A program made the translations under genes and the position numbers. A stretch of 32,121 bases of DNA from Candidatus Sulfotelmatobacter sp. (GTDB taxonomy: Bacteria > Acidobacteriota > Terriglobia > Terriglobales > Acidobacteriaceae), in contig JASHPH010000366.1 of the NCBI GenBank assembly GCA_030038255.1, forward strand, positions 1-32,121. The letters are read 5' to 3'. Positions 22,819-29,719 of the stretch are shown in pieces. The notes beneath the pieces were generated by a model. It saw only the letters and a list, made by a program, of their open reading frames with translations. It had not been told where the DNA came from and did no database searches. Position 1 is the first letter of the stretch, and every line of letters starts with the position of its first letter.

Positions 22819-23361
22819 GTGAGGCGAATTCTGGTATGTGCACTATTTCTGCTGCTGGGATGTGTCAGTTTTGCCCAAACTGAAGCAGATACTCCAGCTT
22901 CTAAAGAGGATGTCGAGCGCTACCTCGATGCGATTCATTCGCACCAGATGATCAAGGACATGATGGTAGCCATGTCGAAGCCCATGCACCAGATGGTGCA
23001 CGACCAGTTCGAGAAGAACAAGGACAAGCTGCCTGCCGACTTCGAGGCCCAGATGACCAAGAAGATGGACCAGATGATGAACGACTTCCCATGGGACGAG
23101 ATCATCGATGCCCAGGTCCCGATATACCAGAAACACTTTACAAAAGGCGAAATTGATGCCCTGGTTACTTTCTACTCCGCGCCCACCGGTCAGAAGATTC
23201 TGCGCGAGATGCCAGCGATCATGGCGGACGCCATGACAGCGATGCAACCTATGTTGCGTCGGAGCATAAACAAGATGACGAACGACGTTCAGGAGCAAAT
23301 CGCGCAGATGCTAAAGGAATCGGAGCACAAAGCGGGAAGCTTGTCGTCGTCTCCGAACTAG
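22819..23361 (+). CDS. Secreted DUF2059-domain protein
   Basis: 180 residues from GTG 22819, with GGAGG at 22809-22813 five nt upstream; an earlier in-frame TTG (22804) lies before that ribosome binding site. Signal peptide MRRILVCALFLLLGCVSFAQ, possibly a lipobox (LLLGC). The second half is a DUF2059 domain: YQKHFTKGEIDALVTFYSAPTGQKILREMPAIM, found in many periplasmic proteins of unknown function. The first half is a methionine-rich helix (MIKDMMVAMSKPMHQMVHDQF... MTKKMDQMMND), with about 12 Met in 60 residues, which could be a metal-binding or hydrophobic surface. Role unknown. Confidence 0.85.
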   Translation: MRRILVCALFLLLGCVSFAQTEADTPASKEDVERYLDAIHSHQMIKDMMVAMSKPMHQMVHDQFEKNKDKLPADFEAQMTKKMDQMMNDFPWDEIIDAQVPIYQKHFTKGEIDALVTFYSAPTGQKILREMPAIMADAMTAMQPMLRRSINKMTNDVQEQIAQMLKESEHKAGSLSSSPN

Positions 23362-23501
23362 ACGCCAGCATTGTACGCAGGAAAGGTCAGGCCTCAGTCC
23401 TCCGCTTCCACGTGTTAAAATTTCCACAGCTGGCTTTGTAGCCATAAACGTTTAGGCCAAGCCCGTCCAGGTTTCGGCATTCAGGTTCTGAGAGTCCGAT
23501 T

Positions 23502-24176
23502 TTGATCGAACTGGCACCGTCGATTCTGTCGGCCGATTTTGCCCGGCTGGGCGAGGACGTACGCTCTGCCCGCGAGGGCGGAGCGACGATCATCCATGTG
23601 GACGTCATGGATGGGCACTTCGTCCCGAATATCACGATCGGCCCGCCGGTGGTGAAGTCGTTGCGTCGGGCGACCGAGCTGCCGCTGGATTGCCACCTGA
23701 TGATCGAGAATCCGGACGAGTACATTCCCGCCTTTGCCGACGCGGGCGCGAACTGGATTTCGGTGCATCAGGAAGCGGTCCGGCACCTGAACCGCACGCT
23801 GCACTTGATCAAGAGCCACGGCTGCCTGGCCGGAGTCGTCATCAACCCGGCCACTCCGGTTGAGACGCTGACGGAAGTGCTCGATATAGTCGATTACGTG
23901 CTCGTAATGTCGGTGAATCCGGGCTTTGGAGGGCAGAAGTTCATTCCGTCTACCTTGAACAAAATGCGGCAGTTAGCCACAATTCGCAGCCAACGCGGCC
24001 TGGCCTACCGCATCGAAGTGGATGGCGGCGTGGCGCTCGATACGGTGGCCGACGTGGTCCGCGCCGGAGCGGAAATTCTGGTCGCAGGCAACGCCGTGTT
24101 CGGTAAGGGCGATCCAAAACAGAATGTGGAGGCACTGCTCAAGGCCGCCACGGAAGCCGCGCTGGTGAAGGTTTAA
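23502..24176 (+). CDS. rpe: Ribulose-phosphate 3-epimerase
   Basis: 224 residues, full length. Interconverts D-ribulose 5-phosphate and D-xylulose 5-phosphate in the pentose phosphate pathway. Family signatures are complete: APSILSADF at the N-terminus, metal ligands H32 and D34 in HVDVMDGHFVPN, H65 in CHLMI, phosphate-binding SVNPGFGGQ, and catalytic D174 in IEVDGGV, with the second phosphate loop VAGNAVFG. The start is TTG 23502, agreeing with the family N-terminus; only a weak GAGAG lies upstream. It is followed after 21 nt by the BamD-like lipoprotein gene, so probably cotranscribed. Confidence 0.95.
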   Translation: MIELAPSILSADFARLGEDVRSAREGGATIIHVDVMDGHFVPNITIGPPVVKSLRRATELPLDCHLMIENPDEYIPAFADAGANWISVHQEAVRHLNRTLHLIKSHGCLAGVVINPATPVETLTEVLDIVDYVLVMSVNPGFGGQKFIPSTLNKMRQLATIRSQRGLAYRIEVDGGVALDTVADVVRAGAEILVAGNAVFGKGDPKQNVEALLKAATEAALVKV

Positions 24177-24197
24177 GGTTTATTCTCCCGAGGTCTT

Positions 24198-25658
24198 ATG
24201 TCACGTCGAATTTCGATGATGGTCGTGATCGCAACGCTGCTGGTGTTGACCGCGGCCTGCACCAACAAGAAGGCTACCAATCCCCTGGCCAATGTCGGCT
24301 CCAAGCAGCCGGATAAGGTCCTGTTCGACAAGGCCATGGACGCCATGCGGCACAACCGGTTCGATGTGGCCCGCCTGACGCTGCAAACCCTGATCAACAC
24401 TTATCCGGATTCCGAATTCATCGCCCGCGCCAAGCTGGCCGTGGGCGATTCCTGGTACGCCGAGGGCGGAACCGCGGCTCTGGCTCAGGCCGAGCAGGAA
24501 TACGACGACTTCGAGACCTTCTTTCCCAACATGCCGGAAGCGGCCGAGGCCCAGCTGAAGATTGCCAACATCCACTACCAGCAGATGGAAAAGCCCGACC
24601 GCGACTACACCCATGCCCAGCGCGCCGAAGAAGAGTACCGCAAGATGATCACGCAGTACCCCGACAGCAAGCTCCTGCCCGAGGCGAAGCAGCGACTTCT
24701 GGAAGTGCAGGAAGTTCTGGCGGAGCGCGAGTTCGACATCGGGCGCTTCTACTACCTGCGCGAATCCTACCTTGCCTCGATGGCCCGCCTGCAATCGCTC
24801 GTCGAACGGTATCCGCTCTACAGCAAAGCCGACGAGGCGCTGTACATGCTCGGCCAGAACTACGAGGCCCAGATCGCGCGCCTGCGCAGCGCTCCCACCT
24901 GCGACGTCCACGGCCTGCCTCGAGGGTGCGTGCGCGAAGCCGACAAGGCGATTTACATCAAGGAGCAAACCCAAAAAGCTAGCGACGCCTACTCGCTGAT
25001 CCTTACCCGCTATCCCATCATGTTGCGCGCCGACGATGCCAAGAAGCGCCTGGAGGCTCTGCACCAGCCCATCCCGCGGCCCACCAAGGCTGCGCTGGCG
25101 CAAAACAAGGCTGAAGACGCCAGCCGTCGCGAGGCCACCACGGCTGAAAAGCTGATGGGTCTGGTGCGGAAGGGGCCTGACGTCTCCCAGGCGGCCAAGG
25201 TCGGTGAGCCGACCCTGGTGGATCCCACGCCGGTGAGTGTGCAGGAAGTGCTGCGCAACGACACGATCGCGGCCGTCAATTCCACTCGCGGCGAAAAAGC
25301 CCTGCAGGTGGGAGTGCTCAAGGCAGGAGAGCCTGCTCCCAGCGAGGCCGCGCCGCGCTCGGATCAGACGCCGACAACCTATGCGCCCGCCAATCCTCTG
25401 GCTGCCGTCAGTCACATGCAGCCCACCACGCCAAATGCGAGTGCGTCGCAACCTGCTGCGCAGGAAGACGCCAACGAACTGAAGCCCATCGACAGCGCAG
25501 CCGCGCTGCCTCCGCCGCCGCAGCTGAACGAAATCCAGCCGGGACAGTCATCTTCGTCTGCCAAAGCTGCCGCTGACTCGGACCTTGCCAGCGACAAGGA
25601 CATCTCCAGCAGCAAGAAGAAGAAAAAGAAAGGCCTGAAGAAGCTGGTTCCGTTCTAA
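24198..25658 (+). CDS. bamD: BamD-like outer membrane assembly lipoprotein with extended C-terminus
   Basis: 486 residues. The signal peptide ends in LTAAC (C21), a lipobox, so the mature protein is an outer-membrane-anchored lipoprotein. About residues 39-290 form tetratricopeptide-like repeats of the BamD/YfiO type (DKAMDAMRHNRFDVARLTLQTLINTYPDSEFIARAKLAVGDSWY; repeated YPDSKLLPEAKQRL and YPLYSKADEALYMLGQNYE units). BamD is the essential partner of BamA in inserting beta-barrel proteins. Normal length is about 240-280. Here about 190 more residues follow: Ala/Pro/Ser-rich, low complexity, ending in a lysine run (SSSKKKKKKGLKKLVPF). The extension could bind membrane, nucleic acid or peptidoglycan, or be dispensable. 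It lies 21 nt after rpe. Confidence 0.85.
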   Translation: MSRRISMMVVIATLLVLTAACTNKKATNPLANVGSKQPDKVLFDKAMDAMRHNRFDVARLTLQTLINTYPDSEFIARAKLAVGDSWYAEGGTAALAQAEQEYDDFETFFPNMPEAAEAQLKIANIHYQQMEKPDRDYTHAQRAEEEYRKMITQYPDSKLLPEAKQRLLEVQEVLAEREFDIGRFYYLRESYLASMARLQSLVERYPLYSKADEALYMLGQNYEAQIARLRSAPTCDVHGLPRGCVREADKAIYIKEQTQKASDAYSLILTRYPIMLRADDAKKRLEALHQPIPRPTKAALAQNKAEDASRREATTAEKLMGLVRKGPDVSQAAKVGEPTLVDPTPVSVQEVLRNDTIAAVNSTRGEKALQVGVLKAGEPAPSEAAPRSDQTPTTYAPANPLAAVSHMQPTTPNASASQPAAQEDANELKPIDSAAALPPPPQLNEIQPGQSSSSAKAAADSDLASDKDISSSKKKKKKGLKKLVPF

Positions 25659-25663
25659 ATCTT

Positions 25664-25811
25664 GTCATCCCGAGCGAGGCGGAGCGACAGCGCGACGCCG
25701 AGTCGAGGGAGCTTGAGCCTCCTCGAACGACCGGCCCAGACTACGCGGATAGCGCCGAACTCTGTGCGCTGCAAATCGCGCGTTAGGCTCGCATCCTTAT
25801 CAAAATGACCG
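25664..25811. repeat. Dispersed element of the tcatcccgagcg family
   Basis: Begins gtcatcccgagcgaggcgga right after the bamD stop and ends near tccttatcaaaatgacc. It shares its outer end with the elements at 8011 and 18576. Together with 25886-25947 it fills much of the 452-nt gap between bamD and the response regulator gene, which otherwise holds only the promoter region. Confidence 0.55.
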
Positions 25812-25885
25812 TGGCCAAATCTCCACACGCCGCCGAAGACCGTGCTTGGCGGGCCCTCCCGAAGCCAGCCGCGCCGCGGCGAAAC

Positions 25886-25947
25886 GTGAAAGCCCGGCAC
25901 GGCAATGCCGGGTAGCATGGAAAAAAAGACCAAGTCCCGTAGGGACG
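25886..25947. repeat. Second copy of the palindromic modules found inside pcrA
   Basis: Module 2 (25886-25915) matches 4821-4850 at 25 of 30 bases by hand count. Its stem is cccggca/tgccggg instead of cccggga/tcccggg, a compensatory pair change. Module 1 (agtcccgtagggacg, 25933-25947) matches 4802-4816 at 14 of 15. The order of modules is reversed relative to pcrA. Confidence 0.75.
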
Positions 25948-26022
25948 ACACTCCAAAGAAGGACACCTGTGTCTAGCTTCCCGTTTCCAACGCCTCCTCA
26001 ATCCACTAGGTGTTGACCACTA

Positions 26023-26078
26023 GTAACCTGTTACCTGCCTTTGGCGACATTGACTTACGTTCTAGGGCAGGTTACCTT
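26023..26078 (+). promoter_or_regulatory. Candidate promoter and operator for the response regulator gene
   Basis: TTGACT (26050-26055), a 17-bp spacer, TACCTT (26073-26078). Around it, gtaac-ct-gttac (26023-26034) is a perfect inverted repeat, and gttacctgcc (26030-26039) is nearly complementary to ggcaggttac (26066-26075), which overlaps the -10. A regulator bound to these repeats would control the gene starting at 26111. Confidence 0.4.
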
Positions 26079-26110
26079 CGCGATATCTCCCCTCATCAGA
26101 GGAAAAACCT

Positions 26111-28792
26111 TTGGCTCGGAAGATACTGCTCGCCGATGACAGCGTGACCGCCCAAAATATGGGGCGAAAAATCCTCGCTGATGCCGGTTACGAGGTCGTC
26201 GCGGTCAACAATGGATCCGCTGCCCTGAAGCGGATCTCCGAGCAGAAACCCGATCTCATCGTGCTGGATGTCTATATGCCCGGCTACAGCGGGCTGGAGG
26301 TGTGCGAGCGCCTCAAGGAAACGCACGAGACCGCGCGCATTCCCATCCTGCTGACCGTCGGCAAACTGGAGCCGTTCAAGCCCGAAGAAGCCAAGCGCGT
26401 CCGCGCCGATGGCTTCATCGTCAAGCCGTTTGAAGCCAGTGAACTCCTGAGCGCACTTACCAAGCTCGAAGACAAGATTGTGCCGCACAGCGAGGGCTCC
26501 AAGCCCGGAAGGTTCGCGCGCGCCATTGCCGCCGTCGAAGAGGGCCGCTACGACAAAACTGTCGCGGCCGACGAAGATTCGGGCTGGAAGAGTCGCATCA
26601 GCTTCCCCTCCCGGAAAAAGGCGAAGAAGCAGCCCGAACCGGAAGACGCGGAAGATCCTGCCATTTACAACCCGGTCAACAAGGATTTGCGCACCGTGGC
26701 CGAGCGTCCTTCCCCCAAACCGCAGCCAACGAAGGCGGAGGCAGAGGACAACCGGGTCGATCTGGGCGCGCTCGCTCCCGAAGGCTTGCCCAAGGATGTA
26801 ACTCCAGAAGAAATCGCAGCGCTGGCAGCTGCTGCCGCCCGCATGACCGGCACGGTGGCCGAGACGAAAATTGATGAGATTAAGGGCGGAGACGCCAAGG
26901 CCCCGGAAGCCGCACCAGAACCATCGCTGAGCGCACCCGCGGACCCCAAGACAGCGGAAGCGGCCGGCGAAGTCAAGGCTGAAGTTCCCGCCGAAGCCAA
27001 GGCAGAAACCAAGGTCGAAGCAAAGCTCGAAGCCCCGGTCGAAACAAAGACCGAAACAAAGACCGAAGCCCAGTCCGAAGCGAAGACCGAGACAAAATCC
27101 GAAACCAAGTCAGAAGCGGCCGCCGAGACTCAGCCTTCCGCCGAGCCGCCCGCATCGACTTTTGCGCCATCTGGCGCGGCACAGGAAGAAGCCGCGCCGG
27201 CAACAGCCGCGAAAGAAGCCGCGCTCGAGACCGTGCCTGCGCCGTCTTCGGCGCACGAACCATCCCGCTCCCGCGAAACGTCCGACGAGCCTGTGACCAT
27301 GGCCGTGGCCGCAGGAGCAGAATCCGCCTGGGCGCCATCTCGCTGGACCGCCATTGCTGCGACGCTTTCTGCCGAAGAAGCTTCGCTCTCTCTCGAAAGT
27401 GAAATGCAGAAGGCCAGCGCAGCTTTCGCCGCTGCTGAGGCCGCTGAAACGAAATCCACTGCCGTCCCGCAACCTGCGCCGCCAGCTTCAGAGCCCGCTC
27501 CGGAAGCGCCGGCTGCGGCGACGACATCCGCGACCGAAACTGCATCGGCTGAGCCGGCAAAGATCGAACCGGCGAAGATCGAGCCGGCCTCGATCGAAAC
27601 TGCATCGATCGAACCAGCCAAGATCGAACTAGAAAAGATCGAACCAGAAAAGATCGAACCAGAAAAGCCCGAGACAGCGAACGTCGAATCTGACGTCGCA
27701 CCCGTGCCCGCACTAGCTGAGCCTGCGGTTCCGGCACCTGTTGTTGAGCCGTCGCCAGGATCTGCAGCGGAGGCGACCATCTCCGAAGTGGCCAGCATTG
27801 CGACCGAAGCTATCCACGCTGCGGTGAAGGAATTCGAAAAAGTCGCGTCATCTCAGATCGAGACCGCGCCTGCTCCCTCCGAACCGGCGCACGTACCCAC
27901 TGTCCCCAAGCCAGCTGATGAGGCTGTCGCGCAAACTTTCGCCATCACCGAAGCCAAGGCAGAAGAAACTCCGATGGTGAACGCGGCGACAGAAGCCGAA
28001 CCGCCGAAGCAGGAACGGGCTCCAGCACCGGCAGCGCAGGAAAAGTCGGCTGCGGAATTCCCGGTGTCCGCCCCCAAATACGAATCAAAAGACGAGCCGA
28101 GCTACCAGGCAGAACACTACCAGCCAGAACAAAGCCACACTGAAAGCGAGAAGGTTCAGGAAAAGGCGGAAGAGCCGGCGCCCGTCACACCGGCGGCTGA
28201 AGATCGAGGCGCAGCCACCACACTGTCCGCCAAACTCGAAGAAATCAGAGACGAAGTTACGGCGGGCGAGACTTCCCCGGAGGCGGTCACTCCGGCTCCC
28301 GCTGGCTCTTCTCCTGCGCCCGAGTCCACCGTCGCAGACTCGGTGGCTGCAGCAGCGGCCGCAGCACAGGCATACATCGCACGTGTAAGAGCAGCGGAAA
28401 CCGCAAGTGCACCGACGGACAACCCGATTGCTGGAGGGACAGACGACATGGCAAAGAAAGAATCGGAAACTGCAGCCACTGCCGCGGGCGCCTGGGCAAG
28501 CTGGCGGCGCATTCGCGACGTCGGACACAAGTCCACGACGCCGTCACCCGACAGCGGAAAAGGGCAAGTCTCGGCCAAGGAAGCCGCATTCGAGCGCGAA
28601 GAAGCCTCCGACAAAGATCAGGACAACGCCGCCATGGCCGTTGCCGCCGGCGCGGAAAAAGCTCCCGAGGAAGTTACGCCGGCATCGGAATCCGATTCCG
28701 GTGAAATCGCCAGTATTGTCGACAGCGTGCTGGCCGATCTGCGTCCCAAAATCGTCGAGGAAATCTCAAAGAAGTTGGGCAAGAAGAAATAG
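26111..28792 (+). CDS. Response regulator with very long Ala/Glu/Pro-rich C-terminal region
   Basis: 893 residues. Residues 1-125 are a receiver domain with all phosphorylation residues: D9/D10, the acceptor D53 (LIVLDVYMPG), T82 (LLTVG) and K105 (IVKPF). The other roughly 770 residues are mostly disordered and low in complexity: KAEAKAETK-type stretches, a tandem IEPAK/IEPEK repeat (DNA 27548-27682), and VAAGAE motifs recurring near residues 398 and 840. The last 30 residues (EIASIVDSVLADLRPKIVEE...) form a predicted amphipathic helix. No DNA-binding or enzyme domain is seen, so the output is probably protein interaction or scaffolding, as in motility or polarity regulators of Myxococcus-like bacteria. 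The start is TTG 26111, with an AGAGGA about 9 nt upstream. Confidence 0.85.
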   Translation: MARKILLADDSVTAQNMGRKILADAGYEVVAVNNGSAALKRISEQKPDLIVLDVYMPGYSGLEVCERLKETHETARIPILLTVGKLEPFKPEEAKRVRADGFIVKPFEASELLSALTKLEDKIVPHSEGSKPGRFARAIAAVEEGRYDKTVAADEDSGWKSRISFPSRKKAKKQPEPEDAEDPAIYNPVNKDLRTVAERPSPKPQPTKAEAEDNRVDLGALAPEGLPKDVTPEEIAALAAAAARMTGTVAETKIDEIKGGDAKAPEAAPEPSLSAPADPKTAEAAGEVKAEVPAEAKAETKVEAKLEAPVETKTETKTEAQSEAKTETKSETKSEAAAETQPSAEPPASTFAPSGAAQEEAAPATAAKEAALETVPAPSSAHEPSRSRETSDEPVTMAVAAGAESAWAPSRWTAIAATLSAEEASLSLESEMQKASAAFAAAEAAETKSTAVPQPAPPASEPAPEAPAAATTSATETASAEPAKIEPAKIEPASIETASIEPAKIELEKIEPEKIEPEKPETANVESDVAPVPALAEPAVPAPVVEPSPGSAAEATISEVASIATEAIHAAVKEFEKVASSQIETAPAPSEPAHVPTVPKPADEAVAQTFAITEAKAEETPMVNAATEAEPPKQERAPAPAAQEKSAAEFPVSAPKYESKDEPSYQAEHYQPEQSHTESEKVQEKAEEPAPVTPAAEDRGAATTLSAKLEEIRDEVTAGETSPEAVTPAPAGSSPAPESTVADSVAAAAAAAQAYIARVRAAETASAPTDNPIAGGTDDMAKKESETAATAAGAWASWRRIRDVGHKSTTPSPDSGKGQVSAKEAAFEREEASDKDQDNAAMAVAAGAEKAPEEVTPASESDSGEIASIVDSVLADLRPKIVEEISKKLGKKK
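27548..27682 (+). repeat. 15-nt tandem repeat within the response regulator gene
   Basis: Nine consecutive 15-nt units encode five-residue repeats (AEPAK, IEPAK, IEPAS, IETAS, IEPAK, IELEK, IEPEK, IEPEK, PETAN). The core atcgaaccag is the same in several copies. Typical of slippage-expanded coding repeats; unit number probably varies between strains. Confidence 0.8.
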
Positions 28793-28842
28793 CAACTCCG
28801 GAATCCCTTCTGCTGGCTTCTCAACTTAACTCTGTAACTACT

Positions 28843-28890
28843 GCGAGCCCCGGTCTCCAGACCGCGGGCTCGCAATGCTTCGCGAGCATT
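28843..28890 (+). terminator. Double hairpin after the response regulator gene
   Basis: gcgagccc (28843-28850) pairs with gggctcgc (28866-28873), with an inner ggtct/agacc stem. A second stem aatgct/agcatt (28874-28879 with 28885-28890) follows directly. No T-tract, so either a factor-dependent terminator or a dispersed palindrome. Confidence 0.45.
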
Positions 28891-28954
28891 CTTCACAGCA
28901 TACGTTGGCCCTAGGGCCTCACGTTTCCTAAGGCAGATTTATGATCATAGACGC

Positions 28955-29719
28955 ATGAATCTCATTCGACGGCTGGCCAAATCGGGCATTGTCCTGTTTT
29001 TGGGCCGCGAATCCAGGCCGCGAAAGATTCTTCGCGGACTCGCCTCCGGCTATCGGATCAGCGTATCCCCAGCCGATAATCTCGGGTACCTGCTGGGCAC
29101 GGCCGAGCCTCATCTGCAAGGGATTATCCGGGAATATGTCACTGCCGGCGCCACCGTGTACGACATCGGCGCCAACATCGGCTACGTTTCCCTGTCGCTG
29201 GCGAAGCAGGTTGGAGCCACCGGGCGCGTGATCGCGTTCGAGCCGATTCCGCGAAATGCAAATTCTTTTCGGCAGAACATCGAGCTCAACGGAGTCACGA
29301 ACGTCCAGCTGTTCGAAGCCGCCGCTTCCGACAAGTGCGGCGAGGCCATGATCCGGTTCGCCGAGAACTTGACCACCGCAAGCCTGGTTTGGCACCGGCA
29401 CGATCCGCGCGCCACGGAACTCAATATCAAAACTGTGGTGATCGACGAGTTAGTAGAAGCCGGTGACTTCGGCCCTCCTGCATTCGTCAAAATCGATGTT
29501 GAAGGTGCTGAGGGTTTTGTATTGCAGGGAATGCGCCGCACGATCGCTCGTGCCCAGCCGGTTGTGTTCCTCGAGTGCTCCGACAGCGGTCGGGAAACAT
29601 CCTGGCATCTGCTGCGGGAACTGGGATACTCCTGCCATTCCGCCGTCACGCGCCATCCGGTCCGCGAGTTTGACGACTACCGCCACTCGGATTTCCTCTG
29701 GCTGCCCGCGGGCCGTTAG
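28955..29719 (+). CDS. FkbM-family SAM-dependent methyltransferase
   Basis: 254 residues. SAM-binding motif I is VYDIGANIGYVSL (68-80); then IAFEPIPRNANSFRQNIELN (motif II and the acidic ribose binder), and FVKIDVEGAEGFVLQGM, the signature of the FkbM family. These enzymes O-methylate sugars or polyketide-type substrates; many bacterial members act on cell-surface glycans. No glycosyltransferase or polyketide gene is in the window, so the substrate is unknown. No Shine-Dalgarno is obvious before ATG 28955. The stop codon (TAG 29717-29719) overlaps the stop codon of the convergent PEGA gene (TAA, 29718-29716). Confidence 0.9.
   Translation: MNLIRRLAKSGIVLFLGRESRPRKILRGLASGYRISVSPADNLGYLLGTAEPHLQGIIREYVTAGATVYDIGANIGYVSLSLAKQVGATGRVIAFEPIPRNANSFRQNIELNGVTNVQLFEAAASDKCGEAMIRFAENLTTASLVWHRHDPRATELNIKTVVIDELVEAGDFGPPAFVKIDVEGAEGFVLQGMRRTIARAQPVVFLECSDSGRETSWHLLRELGYSCHSAVTRHPVREFDDYRHSDFLWLPAGR

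Noticed and set aside
24201-25451. Long open frame (416 codons) on the minus strand opposite bamD
   Set aside because: It mirrors a high-GC coding gene, shows no recognisable domain, and the plus-strand protein is clearly BamD-like.
27548-27682. Tandem repeat resembling a CRISPR array
   Set aside because: Units are 15 nt, contiguous, without spacers, and in frame as a five-residue protein repeat.
26973-27737. Minus-strand Arg/Ser-rich frames opposite the response regulator
   Set aside because: They arise from the repetitive Ala/Glu/Pro/Lys codons on the plus strand.
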